A stretch of 64,000 nt of DNA from Streptomyces sp. NBC_00247 (GTDB lineage: Bacteria; Actinomycetota; Actinomycetes; Streptomycetales; Streptomycetaceae), in assembly GCF_036188265.1 (NCBI RefSeq), contig NZ_CP108093.1, forward strand, positions 6,539,001-6,603,000, read 5' to 3'. Made by a program: the position numbers and the translations under genes. Below are positions 8,617-17,491 of this stretch, in pieces. Under the pieces are notes generated by a model. It saw nothing but the letters and a program-made list of their open reading frames with translations, had not been told where the DNA came from and did no database searches. Within the stretch, counting starts at the first letter, position 1, and each line of letters starts with the position of its first letter.

Positions 8617-9465
8617 TCACGTGCCCACAGCCTCTGAGACTCCCTGCGCGCACCCTTTTCCGGACGGCCGGAACCTGTCGTCCATGAACCTGTCCACCGC
8701 GAAGTCCACCGCTTCGCGCACCGGCACCAGGGTGCAGGCGGCCTCGCCCACCCTGCCGGTGCGGACGGCCCCGGGGCCCGCCGACCGCGCGAACTGGGCG
8801 CCCAGCGCGACGAAGTCCGAGTCGTCGAGAGCCACGTCCTCGTACTCCCACCACCGGCTCCCGCCGGTCCGGCCCACCACGCAGCGGTAGCGGCGTACGG
8901 GCGGCTCGGGGACCCGGTACTCGGCGAGGTGGAAGGCGCTGAACGTGCCGAAACCGGTGCCGAGCAGCAACGCCTGCGCGTCCGCGTCGTACAGGCGGGC
9001 GAGCGGTGAGTCCTCGCCCAGGTGGCAGGTGGCGCGGTGACCCCGGGTCAGCCGTACGGCGTCCGGGCCCAGCGCGGCGAAGGAGGTCTGCGGGTGGTCG
9101 CTGCGCCTGGCGCCGGGGCTCCGCCGGACCGCCTCGGCGAGCCGGCCCATGGCCGGGGCGGGGGTGGCGGCGGGGTCGAAGGGCGGCATCCCCGCGCGGA
9201 ACCGGGCACGCTCCGCCTCGGTGAGACCTGCCGTGCGGGCCCGATGGTCGCGCGAGGTGTCGGAGTTCTCCGGTGTGAACGCGGGGACGACCAGGGTCCC
9301 CGCCGGTCCCAGCGCACCCCGCAGCCCCGCGACCACCAAGGGCGTGCGGCGGCCCGGAGGGCGTACCGCGCGCATCGACGCGTGCACGATCAGTCTGGCC
9401 CCGGGACGCACGCCCAGGGCGAGCAGCTCGGCGGCCAGCCGGTCCGGGTACGTCACCGTGTCCAC
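8617..9465 (-). CDS. AAC(3)-family N-acetyltransferase
   Basis: 282 residues, full length for the aminoglycoside 3-N-acetyltransferase fold. Visible blocks are LIVHASMRAV near the N terminus, GTLVVPAFTPENSD, the HPQTSFAALGPDAV motif (the family's 'H-P-x-x-S-F' block) and LLLGTGFGTFSAFHLAEY. Enzymes of this family acetylate aminoglycosides from acetyl-CoA, but many Streptomyces paralogues (FrbF/YokD-like) act on other amines, and there is no antibiotic cluster here, so resistance is not implied. GTG start at 9465. Confidence 0.85.
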   Translation of the reverse strand: MDTVTYPDRLAAELLALGVRPGARLIVHASMRAVRPPGRRTPLVVAGLRGALGPAGTLVVPAFTPENSDTSRDHRARTAGLTEAERARFRAGMPPFDPAATPAPAMGRLAEAVRRSPGARRSDHPQTSFAALGPDAVRLTRGHRATCHLGEDSPLARLYDADAQALLLGTGFGTFSAFHLAEYRVPEPPVRRYRCVVGRTGGSRWWEYEDVALDDSDFVALGAQFARSAGPGAVRTGRVGEAACTLVPVREAVDFAVDRFMDDRFRPSGKGCAQGVSEAVGT

Positions 9466-9561
9466 GAGCGGCCATTGTCCGCCGCCGCCCGCCCCGGCGG
9501 AAGGGCGCGACCGGAATCGGATGATTCGGACGCGATGTGATCGCGTCCAGGCCCTGCCGGA

Positions 9562-9969
9562 TCAGCGCAGGGAGGGAATTTCGATCGCGGGGCAACGATC
9601 CATGACCATGTCGAGACCGGCCTCGCGGGTGCGCGCGTACGCGTCCTCGTCGATCACCGACAGCTGGAACCAGACGGCCTTCGCTCCGATCGCCACGGCC
9701 TCGTCCGCCACGGCGCCGGCCTGCTCGCTGTTGACGAAGACGTCCACCACGTCCACCGGGAACGGGACGTCCGCCAGCGAGGCGTACCCCTGCTCACCGT
9801 GCACGGTCTCGGCCTTCGGGTGGATCGGCACGACCCGCTTGCCGAACCGCTGGAGCACCCCGGCGACCCCGTAGGCCGCCCGCGAGGTGTTGTGGGAGAG
9901 GCCCACCACGGCCCAGGTGTCGCCGGACTCCAGCAGAATCCGGCGGATCGTCTCATCGTCTGCGTACAT
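9562..9969 (-). CDS. CoA-binding domain protein (YccU-like)
   Basis: 135 residues, a lone Rossmann-type CoA_binding domain: WAVVGLSHNTSRAAYGVAGVL near the N terminus is the nucleotide-binding turn, and IHPKAETVHGEQGYASLADV and GAKAVWFQLSVIDEDAY match the family. The domain resembles the N-terminal part of succinyl-CoA synthetase alpha. No reaction is known for the stand-alone form. Start at ATG 9969; the longer frame to 10086 is antisense to the next promoter region. Confidence 0.88.
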   Translation of the reverse strand: MYADDETIRRILLESGDTWAVVGLSHNTSRAAYGVAGVLQRFGKRVVPIHPKAETVHGEQGYASLADVPFPVDVVDVFVNSEQAGAVADEAVAIGAKAVWFQLSVIDEDAYARTREAGLDMVMDRCPAIEIPSLR

Positions 9970-10102
9970 GCCAGCGACAACCCGGCACACGCCGCCACCA
10001 TTCCCCGCACGCCGCGCGTGGTGCCCACCCCGGGCCGGGCGCCGTGTTCCCCCTGGTCGGAGCGGGTACGGGCACGCCCGGCACACCGCCTAGGGTGGAG
10101 CC

Positions 10103-10729
10103 ATGCAGGAGCAGTACCGGACAGTCGCCCGAGCGGGCGTGCACGAGAGCGAGATCAACCGGTCGCGCTTCCTCTGCGCGCTCGCCCCCGCCGCCACCGA
10201 ACAGGAGGCGCAGGAGTTCGTCGCACGCGTCCGCAAGGAACACCCCACCGCCAGCCACAACTGCTACGCCTACGTGGTCGGCGCCGACGCCTCCGTGCAG
10301 AAGGCCAGCGACGACGGCGAGCCCGGCGGGACCGCCGGAGTACCGATGCTGCAGATGCTGATGCGCCGCGACGTCCGCTACGTGGTGGCCGTCGTGACCC
10401 GCTACTACGGCGGGGTGAAGCTCGGCGCCGGTGGCCTGATCCGGGCCTACGGCGGAGTGGTCGGCGAGGCGCTGGACGAGCTCGGCACCCTCACCCGGCA
10501 GCGCTACCGGCTGGCCACCGTCACGGTCGACCACCAGCGGGCGGGCAAGCTGGAGAACGACATGAGGGCCACCGGCACCGCCGTGCGCGAGGTTCGGTAC
10601 GCGGAGGCGGTGACCCTGGAGATCGGACTGCCCGACGCGGACGTGGCCGGATTCAGGGCCTGGCTCGCCGACGCGACGGCGGGCTCCGCGACGCTCGAAC
10701 TCGGCGGCGAGGCGTACGGGGACGTGTGA
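10103..10729 (+). CDS. YigZ/IMPACT family protein
   Basis: 208 residues in two domains: an N-terminal UPF0029/IMPACT domain with ASDDGEPGGTAGVPML (the segment KASDDGEPGGTAG is the family signature) and RYYGGVKLGAGGLIRAYGG, and a smaller C-terminal DUF1949 domain. In eukaryotes IMPACT regulates GCN2; the bacterial protein's role is unclear, though a ribosome-associated or translational stress role has been suggested. TAGGGT lies seven bases before the ATG, fitting a leaderless promoter. Confidence 0.92.
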   Translation: MQEQYRTVARAGVHESEINRSRFLCALAPAATEQEAQEFVARVRKEHPTASHNCYAYVVGADASVQKASDDGEPGGTAGVPMLQMLMRRDVRYVVAVVTRYYGGVKLGAGGLIRAYGGVVGEALDELGTLTRQRYRLATVTVDHQRAGKLENDMRATGTAVREVRYAEAVTLEIGLPDADVAGFRAWLADATAGSATLELGGEAYGDV

Positions 10730-11010
10730 CCCGCGCGGGGGCCGGTGACCTCGGGACTCCCGGCCGCCGGGTAGGGCACCGTCGGCCGGTGAGGTTCGCC
10801 ACCGCCGACCCCGGCGATTCGGGAACCGGGACCCGACGGCATTAGCGTGGAGTCCGCACGGCCGTGCCGGGTGCCCGGAGACGGGTGCCACGCTGCGCGG
10901 CCCGCGCACGCGAGCGGAGACCGGTACGGCCCGGACAGGGGCGCGAGGCCGTGGCCGGCCACGGGGCGGAGGACGAGGGACATGCGGACCACAGCGGGCG
11001 GAGCGACTCC

Positions 11011-12174
11011 TTGAGACTGCTGCACACCTCGGACTGGCACCTGGGGCGGTCCTTCCACCGCGTCGGCCTGCTCGACGCCCAGGCCGCGTACCTCGACCAC
11101 CTCGTCGCCACCGTCCGCGACCGTGAGGTGGACGCCGTCCTCGTCGCCGGCGACGTCTACGACCGCGCCGTGCCGCCGCTCGCCGCCGTCGAACTCTTCG
11201 ACTCCGCCCTCCACCGGCTCGCCGCCCTCGGGGTGCCCACCGTCATGATCTCCGGCAACCACGACTCGGCCCGCAGGCTCGGCGTCGGCGCCGGGCTCAT
11301 CGACCGGGCCGGCATCCACCTGCGTACCGACCCCGCCGGCTGCGGCACCCCCGTGACTCTCACCGACGCCCACGGCGACGTCGCCTGCTACGGCCTCCCC
11401 TACCTCGAACCGGCCCTGGTCAAGGACTCCCTCGGAGCGGCGAAGGCCGCCCACGAGTCCGTCCTGACCACCGCGATGGACCGGGTGCGCGCCGACCTCG
11501 CGGACCGTGCGCCGGGTACCCGCTCCGTCGTGCTCGCCCACGCATTCGTCGCGGGCGGCGAGGCCAGCGACAGCGAGCGCGACATCACCGTCGGCGGGGT
11601 CGCCGCCGTCCCCGCAGGCGTCTTCGACGGCGTCGACTACGTGGCTCTCGGCCATCTCCACGGCAGCCAGCGGGTGAGCGAGCGGGTGCGCTACTCCGGC
11701 TCCCCCCTCGCCTACTCCTTCTCCGAAGCGGACCACCGCAAGACCATGTGGCTGATCGATCTGGACGGGGACGGAGACGTCACCGGTGAACGCGTCGACT
11801 GCCCCGTACCCCGGCCGCTCGCCCGGCTCCGAGGCCGTCTCGACGCACTTCTGGAAGACCCCGCGCTGGAGACCCACCGGGACGCGTGGGTCGAGGCCAC
11901 CCTCACCGACCCCGCCCGGCCCGCCGACCCCATGGCGCGGCTCACGACACGCTTCCCGCACACCCTCAGCCTCGTCTTCGACCCCGAACGCGACCCCGAG
12001 GACCCACTCGCCACGTACGCCCAGCGACTCGCGGGGCGCGACGACCACAGAATCGCGGAGGACTTCGTGGCGCACGTGCGCGGCGGCAGCGGACCCGACG
12101 AGTCCGAACGCGCCGTACTGCGCGCCGCCTTCGACGACGTACGCGTGGACGACGGCGTCCGCGAGGTGTCTTGA
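11011..12174 (+). CDS. sbcD: Exonuclease SbcCD subunit D
   Basis: 387 residues. The Mre11-type metallophosphoesterase motifs are all visible: HTSDWHLG (I), VLVAGDVYDR (II), MISGNHDS (III), VLAHAFVAGG (IV) and YVALGHLHGSQ (V). With SbcC it forms an ATP-dependent double-strand exonuclease and hairpin endonuclease that trims DNA ends and cruciforms. I start at TTG 11011 (MRLLHTSDWHLG); upstream in-frame sequence is not conserved-looking. The stop TGA overlaps the sbcC ATG by one base, so the two are translationally coupled. Confidence 0.95.
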   Translation: MRLLHTSDWHLGRSFHRVGLLDAQAAYLDHLVATVRDREVDAVLVAGDVYDRAVPPLAAVELFDSALHRLAALGVPTVMISGNHDSARRLGVGAGLIDRAGIHLRTDPAGCGTPVTLTDAHGDVACYGLPYLEPALVKDSLGAAKAAHESVLTTAMDRVRADLADRAPGTRSVVLAHAFVAGGEASDSERDITVGGVAAVPAGVFDGVDYVALGHLHGSQRVSERVRYSGSPLAYSFSEADHRKTMWLIDLDGDGDVTGERVDCPVPRPLARLRGRLDALLEDPALETHRDAWVEATLTDPARPADPMARLTTRFPHTLSLVFDPERDPEDPLATYAQRLAGRDDHRIAEDFVAHVRGGSGPDESERAVLRAAFDDVRVDDGVREVS

Positions 12175-15100
12175 TGCGGCTCCACCGGCTCGTCCTCACC
12201 GCCTTCGGCCCCTTCGGCACCACCACCGAGGTCGACTTCGACGCCCTCTCCTCGGCCGGTCTCTTCCTGCTGCACGGCCCCACCGGCGCGGGCAAGACCT
12301 CAGTGCTCGACGCGGTCTGCTACGCCCTGTACGGGGCTGTCCCCGGCGCACGCCAGAGCCCCGGCACCTCGCTCCGCAGCGACCACGCCGACCCCGGCAC
12401 CCTCACCGAAGTCCTGCTGGAACTGACCGCCGGCGGCCGGCGTCTGGAGATCACCCGCGCACCGGCGCAGGCCCGCCCCAAGAAGAAGGGCGACGGGTAC
12501 ACCACCGAGAAGGCCCAGAGCCGGCTGCGCGCCTACGACCCGGTCAAGGGCTGGCAGGCCCTCAGCAAGTCGCACCAGGAGATCGGTGAGGAGGTCACCC
12601 AGCTCCTCGGGATGAGCCGGGACCAGTTCTGCCAGGTGGTGCTGCTCCCGCAGGGCGACTTCGCACGGTTCCTGAGGGCCGACGCCGAGGCCCGGGGCAA
12701 GCTGCTCGGCAGACTCTTCGACACCCGGCGCTTCGCCGCGGTCGAGGAACGCCTCGCCGAACTGCGCCGGGCCGCGGAGTCCCGGGTCAGGACCGGGGAC
12801 GAACGCGTACTCGCCGGCGCCCAGCGGCTCGCGCAGGCCGCGGGCCCCGCCGCCGAGACGCCTCTGCCGACGGCCCAGCCCGGTGAACCAGGCCTGGCCG
12901 AAGCCGTGCTGGGGTGGGCGGCGGTGGCGCGCTCCGGCGCGGGGGAGCGGCTGGAGATCGCCCGCGTCGCGGCGACGGCCGCCGAGGAACGCCGGGCACA
13001 AGCCCGCCACGCGCTGGAAGCGGAGCGTGAACTCGACCGTCTGCAGCAGCGTTTCGCGGACACCCGCGGGCGCGCCTCCGTCCTGGAGGAAGGCCGCGCC
13101 GAACATGACCGCCGTGAGGAGCGCCTGGCGCGTGCCCGGAAAGCGGAACTGATCGTTCCCGCCCTCGAGCTGCGGGACGCGGCCGAGCGCGAAGCCGCCG
13201 CGGCGGGTGCCGTCCGCGACCGCTTCCGCGCGAAGCTTCCCCCGGAGCTCGCCGACGCCGGCGTCGGGCAGCTCGCCCAGCTGGAACGCCGCTACCGCCA
13301 GGAACTGGGCGGGCTCGACGCCGCCCGCCGCGCCGAATCGCGCAGCGCCGCCATCGACGCCGAACGCGCCGTCCTCGAAGGCGAGTCGGCCCAGGACGAC
13401 GAGGCGATCCACGAAGCGGACGCCTGGCTGGCCGGCTGGGAGGACACCCGTACGGCCCTGGCCGCCGAGGTCGAGGCGGCTCAGGAGGCCGCGACCCGTA
13501 CGGAACAGCTCGCGGCGCGGCTCGCGTCAGCACGCGGCCGGCTGGACGCCGCCCGGCGCAGGGACGTCCTCGCCCGCGAAATCGAGGAAGCCCGGAAGCA
13601 GTTGGCCGCGGCCCGCGAGAGCGCGCTCGCCGCCCACGAGCGGTGGCTCGGTTTGCGCGAGCGCCGACTGCGCGACATCGCCGCCGAGTTGGCCGCCGGA
13701 CTCTCCACCGGAGAGCCGTGCGCGGTCTGCGGTTCGGCCGAACACCCGGACCCCGCGCGGGCGGGTGACGGGCATGTCGACCGCGCCACCGAGGAAGCGG
13801 CCCTGGTCGCCCACCGGGCCGCCGAGCAGACCCGCGTCCGGGCCGACCAGGCATGCGCACTCCTGACGGAGCGGTACACCGCCGCGCGCGCAGAGGTGGT
13901 CGCGGACGGGGCGGTGAGCGCCGGGTCCGGTGACCCCTCCGTCATCGAACTGGACCACCAGGTAAGGGCATTGGATCGGGAGCACGGCGAGGCCCACCGC
14001 CTCGCCGCTGGAACGCACCGGGCGCGCGAGACCCTCGCCGCAGCCGAGCGGGAACACCAGGACCGGCTGGAGCAGCGCCGCCACGCCGAACGTCGCGCGG
14101 CCGTGCGGGTCTCCCGGCGGGAGGACCTCGACCGGCAGCAGACGGCTCTGGAGGCCGAACTCGCCGATGTGCGCGAGGTTTCGGGCTCCATCGCGGCCCA
14201 CGCCGACCGGCTCGCCCGGCGTGCCGACCTGCTCGCCGAGGCCGCCGAGGCGGTACGGGCCGAGCAGGGCGCGGCCGAACGGCGCAAGGAAGCCGACGGG
14301 CGCCTCTCCGACGCCGCCTTCCGCGCCGGGTTCGACACCCCGCAGGCCGCCGTCGCGACCCTGCTCGACCGGACCGCACAGCGGCAGCTGCAGAGCGGGA
14401 TCGACGCCTGGCAGGCCGAGGCGGCCACCGTCGCCGACCGGCTGGCGGAGGATGACGCCCGCGCGGCCGCCTCGCGTCCCGCCGCGTCGCCGGACCGGGC
14501 GCGCGAGACGTACGACCGCGCCGAGACCCTGCTGCGCGACGCCTCGTCGGCGCTCTCCGCCGCCCAGGAACGCCGCACGGAGCTGGACCGCCTGTCCAGG
14601 GAGGCAGCCCGGGAAGTGCGCACGCTGGGCCCACTCCGCACGGAGTACGAACGCGTCGCCCGCCTCGCCGCGCTCACCGCCGGGACCTCGGCCGACAACG
14701 AACGCAAGATGCGGCTGGAGTCGTACGTGCTCGCCGCCCGCCTGGAGCAGGTGGCCGCCGCCGCCACCGTCCGGCTCCAGCGGATGTCCGGCGGCCGCTA
14801 CACCCTGGTCCACTCCGACGCCCGCACGGGAGGACGCCGGGCCGGGCTGGGGCTGCACGTCGTCGACGCCTGGACGGGCAGGGAACGCGACACCGCGACC
14901 CTCTCCGGCGGCGAGACCTTCTTCGCCTCCCTCGCCCTCGCGCTGGGCCTCGCCGACGTGGTGACCGACGAGGCGGGCGGGACGCGGCTGGACACGCTCT
15001 TCATCGACGAGGGGTTCGGCAGCCTGGACGAGCAGACGCTGGACGAGGTCCTGGACGTCCTGGACTCCCTGCGCGAGCGCGATCGCAGCGTCGGCATCGT

Positions 15101-15194
15101 CAGCCACGTGGCCGACCTGCGGCGCCGGGTGCCCGTGCAGCTCGAAGTGGTGAAGGAGCGGAAGGGATCGACGGTCCGGCACCGGCTGAACTGA
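12174..15194 (+). CDS. sbcC: Exonuclease SbcCD subunit C
   Basis: 1006 residues, a Rad50/SMC-type ATPase. Walker A is GPTGAGKTSVLDAVCYALYG at about residue 35; the two long Ala/Arg/Glu-rich coiled coils flank the zinc hook PCAVCGSAEHPDP near residue 520; the ABC signature LSGGETFFASLALALGL and Walker B DTLFIDEGFGSLDE are near the C terminus. It partners SbcD encoded immediately upstream (ATG within the sbcD stop). The unit processes DNA ends in the cytoplasm. Nothing is missing. Confidence 0.96.
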   Translation: MRLHRLVLTAFGPFGTTTEVDFDALSSAGLFLLHGPTGAGKTSVLDAVCYALYGAVPGARQSPGTSLRSDHADPGTLTEVLLELTAGGRRLEITRAPAQARPKKKGDGYTTEKAQSRLRAYDPVKGWQALSKSHQEIGEEVTQLLGMSRDQFCQVVLLPQGDFARFLRADAEARGKLLGRLFDTRRFAAVEERLAELRRAAESRVRTGDERVLAGAQRLAQAAGPAAETPLPTAQPGEPGLAEAVLGWAAVARSGAGERLEIARVAATAAEERRAQARHALEAERELDRLQQRFADTRGRASVLEEGRAEHDRREERLARARKAELIVPALELRDAAEREAAAAGAVRDRFRAKLPPELADAGVGQLAQLERRYRQELGGLDAARRAESRSAAIDAERAVLEGESAQDDEAIHEADAWLAGWEDTRTALAAEVEAAQEAATRTEQLAARLASARGRLDAARRRDVLAREIEEARKQLAAARESALAAHERWLGLRERRLRDIAAELAAGLSTGEPCAVCGSAEHPDPARAGDGHVDRATEEAALVAHRAAEQTRVRADQACALLTERYTAARAEVVADGAVSAGSGDPSVIELDHQVRALDREHGEAHRLAAGTHRARETLAAAEREHQDRLEQRRHAERRAAVRVSRREDLDRQQTALEAELADVREVSGSIAAHADRLARRADLLAEAAEAVRAEQGAAERRKEADGRLSDAAFRAGFDTPQAAVATLLDRTAQRQLQSGIDAWQAEAATVADRLAEDDARAAASRPAASPDRARETYDRAETLLRDASSALSAAQERRTELDRLSREAAREVRTLGPLRTEYERVARLAALTAGTSADNERKMRLESYVLAARLEQVAAAATVRLQRMSGGRYTLVHSDARTGGRRAGLGLHVVDAWTGRERDTATLSGGETFFASLALALGLADVVTDEAGGTRLDTLFIDEGFGSLDEQTLDEVLDVLDSLRERDRSVGIVSHVADLRRRVPVQLEVVKERKGSTVRHRLN

Positions 15195-15323
15195 CCCGCG
15201 GTACTGCCGGTGCCGGTGCCGGTGCGGGAACGGGGGCAGCGGGATGCCGGACCGGACCGGCGCGCCCGTACGGTCCTAGCTGCGTGCGTGCGTCCGGTCC
15301 GGGCCTGACCCGGGGGATTCGCC

Positions 15324-15770
15324 TCAGCGCTCGATCGGGCGCCGGGGGAGCGGGGAGGAGTACACCACGCTGGTGGTCACCGACCCGAGGCCGCTGATGC
15401 GCCCCGTCACCTCCTCCAGGTGGCGCATGGAACGCGCGGTCACCTTCAGCACGAAGCAGTCGTCCCCGGTGGTGTGGTGGGCCTCGATGATCTCCGGGGT
15501 GGTGGCGAGGAGGTCGTGGAACGGCTTGTAGTTGCCGGTCGGGTAGCGCAGCCGTACGAATGCGAGGATCGGCAGTCCGAGGCGTTCCGGGTCGACCACC
15601 GCGCTGTACCCGCTGATCACGCCGAGCTCCTCCAGCCGGCGTACCCGCTCGGTCACCGCGCTGGGTGACATGGCCACGGCCCGGGCGAGTTCGGCGAAAC
15701 TGGCCCGGCCGTCACGCTGCAGCGCGTCGAGAATGCGCCAGTCGGTTGCGTCCGGTGAATAGTCGGTCAT
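15324..15770 (-). CDS. Lrp/AsnC-family transcriptional regulator
   Basis: 148 residues. N-terminal winged helix (DWRILDALQRDGRASFAELA and SPSAVTERVRRLEELGVI) then an AsnC ligand-binding RAM domain with HHTTGDDCFVLKV, the loop that contacts amino acids. These regulators bind DNA as octamers and respond to amino acids. Start at ATG 15770 rather than the upstream ATG at 15824. It is divergent from the rhodanese gene with 93 bases between them, so that gene is a likely target. Confidence 0.92.
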   Translation of the reverse strand: MTDYSPDATDWRILDALQRDGRASFAELARAVAMSPSAVTERVRRLEELGVISGYSAVVDPERLGLPILAFVRLRYPTGNYKPFHDLLATTPEIIEAHHTTGDDCFVLKVTARSMRHLEEVTGRISGLGSVTTSVVYSSPLPRRPIER

Positions 15771-15863
15771 GGGCCCAGACAACAGGGGAATCCCCGGCCG
15801 ATCAAGCTGCGCGGCGTGGTTCATGCCTTCTGGTGAGTGTGTGAGCCATCTAGATTTGGGCCC

Positions 15864-16376
15864 ATGAACACGATCTCACCCGGTGCCGTACGGCCCTCGG
15901 CGCCCGCTTCGCCCGACCACCCGGTCCTGCGGGTGCCGCCCGCCCCTCCGGCCGCCGCCGCGGCCCACTTCGCGGCCTCCCTCGCCTTTCACGCCGACGT
16001 CTCCGACGTCGCAGCGGCCCTGAACCTCGGCGCCGGGCCCGGCATCACGGTCCTGGACTGCCGCTCCGCGGCAGCCTGGGACCAGGGACACGTCCCGGGC
16101 GCCGTGCACCTGCCCACCGCGCTGATCCCGGAGCAGGCCGCCCGCCTGCTCGACCCGGCCGTCCCCGTCGTCGCCTACTGCTGGGGCCCCGGCTGTGACG
16201 GAGCCACGAGGGCCGCTCTCGCCCTCGCCGGACTCGGCTACCGGGTCAAGGAGATGCGCGGCGGATTCGAGTACTGGGTGCGTGAGGGCTTCGATTTCGA
16301 GACCGTGCGGGGAACGGAGCGGCGCGCCCCCGACCCGCTCACCGCCCCGGTGGACGGCGGGGACTGCGGCTGCTGA
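15864..16376 (+). CDS. Rhodanese-like sulfurtransferase
   Basis: 170 residues with one rhodanese domain: VLDCRSAAAWDQGHVPGAVHLP (shown split: the first Asp-Cys-Arg and later GHVPGAVHLP) and the active-site loop AYCWGPGCDGATRAA carrying the catalytic Cys. It would move a sulfane sulfur via a persulfide; the short loop after the Cys is of single-domain type. The C terminus ends DGGDCGC. Divergent from the Lrp regulator. Physiological acceptor unknown. Confidence 0.88.
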   Translation: MNTISPGAVRPSAPASPDHPVLRVPPAPPAAAAAHFAASLAFHADVSDVAAALNLGAGPGITVLDCRSAAAWDQGHVPGAVHLPTALIPEQAARLLDPAVPVVAYCWGPGCDGATRAALALAGLGYRVKEMRGGFEYWVREGFDFETVRGTERRAPDPLTAPVDGGDCGC

Positions 16377-16419
16377 CGGAACGCGGGCGGCCGGCGTGGC
16401 GGAACGCGGGCGCTCTCTG

Positions 16420-17292
16420 TCACGCGCCGGGCAGCGCCCGCAACAGGGGCCTCGGGTCGGCCCCGGAGGGGAGTCCGCTCACCTGCCCGTCGCCCACCTC
16501 GATCACTCGCCACACGCCGTCCTCGCGCAACGCCAGGTCGGTGGTCACCAGTCGGCAGCCGAGCCGGCGCACGGCCTCGCCGACCGGGCCCAGATCCGGG
16601 ACGGGGCGGTCGTCCGGAGTGTCCGGGTGGGCGGTCACCAGTACGGGGGCCCCGTCGACCCACCACACCCGCGCCTCGCCGCCCGGAGCGAACCGCTCGT
16701 ACGCACGCACCACCACTCCGCCGGCGAGATGGTCGCCCTGAAGGTCCACCATCCGTCCGACGACCCCCGAAAGTGCTGTGGAGTCACTCAACTCGGTCAC
16801 GAAACAGGCCTCGTGCCATTCGTGCTTCCGGGACTTCACGAAATCCTTCACGATCCCGGGGCCCCCGCCGAGTGGCCGCGCGAGGGCGGACCAGAACGCC
16901 GCGTCCCTGGGTACGGCAGTCGGAGCCGTACCGGAGAGGGGATACCAGACACTGCGCGGGGTCAGCTCCCGGAACGTGGCGTACCACCCCGGAAGTTCAT
17001 GGGCGGTCCGGTACGCCGCCCCGTCCGTGAGCAGCGGGGCACCCCGCTCCGCGAGGGCCCGGTCCAGCTCGGCGTACCGCGGTGCAGGAATCATCCAGCC
17101 CCGGTACCAGTACGGTCCGGAGCCGTGCGGGACCCGGGCGACGGCTCCCGCCGTGTCGCCCGCCAGCAAGGCGTCATGGTCGACGAGCGCGGTGGCGGCA
17201 CCCATCTCCCGTACGACCGTGGCCTCTTCGGCGAACTGCGGGTCCAAACGGCTCGGGCGCAACGGGTCGGCACAGAGCAGGAAGCCGGGCAT
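16420..17292 (-). CDS. ATP-grasp domain protein
   Basis: 290 residues. The C-terminal half carries the ATP-grasp features VKDFVKSRKHEWHEACFV (Lys that contacts ATP), VVVRAYERFAPGGEARVWW and WRVIEVGDGQVSGLP, where the late Glu and Asn/Asp-like positions bind Mg-ATP. The family joins a carboxylate to an amine through an acyl-phosphate. It matches the DUF4343-type ATP-grasp proteins of Streptomyces whose substrate is unknown. Convergent with the rhodanese gene. Confidence 0.82.
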   Translation of the reverse strand: MPGFLLCADPLRPSRLDPQFAEEATVVREMGAATALVDHDALLAGDTAGAVARVPHGSGPYWYRGWMIPAPRYAELDRALAERGAPLLTDGAAYRTAHELPGWYATFRELTPRSVWYPLSGTAPTAVPRDAAFWSALARPLGGGPGIVKDFVKSRKHEWHEACFVTELSDSTALSGVVGRMVDLQGDHLAGGVVVRAYERFAPGGEARVWWVDGAPVLVTAHPDTPDDRPVPDLGPVGEAVRRLGCRLVTTDLALREDGVWRVIEVGDGQVSGLPSGADPRPLLRALPGA

Positions 17293-17446
17293 GGGCGGAG
17301 CCTTCGGTCGCGGTGTGTGGTCCGAGCGGCGCGTCCTTGTCGGAACGGCCCCGTTCGGGCAGGGCGGTCACGGCGTGGCGGGACCGGCACCGGGCCGGCC
17401 GGACGGCGCTGCCGCCGCCCCGGCCGGGCCGGTGCGTCCGGTCGAA

Positions 17447-17477
17447 GTCCCGCGCGCGGACGGATGCCGCGCGGGAC
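17447..17477 (-). terminator. Hairpin after the DUF885 gene
   Basis: Arms GTCCCGCGC (17447-17455) and GCGCGGGAC (17469-17477) pair perfectly. They lie just past the DUF885 stop codon. A second, one-mismatch GC-rich hairpin follows at about 17384-17434 in the same 199-base gap. Confidence 0.6.
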
Positions 17478-17491
17478 GTGACCGTCCGGGA

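Noticed and set aside
8617..9465. Reading the AAC(3)-family gene as an aminoglycoside resistance determinant
   Set aside because: The fold is shared by many non-resistance acetyltransferases and no antibiotic gene lies nearby.
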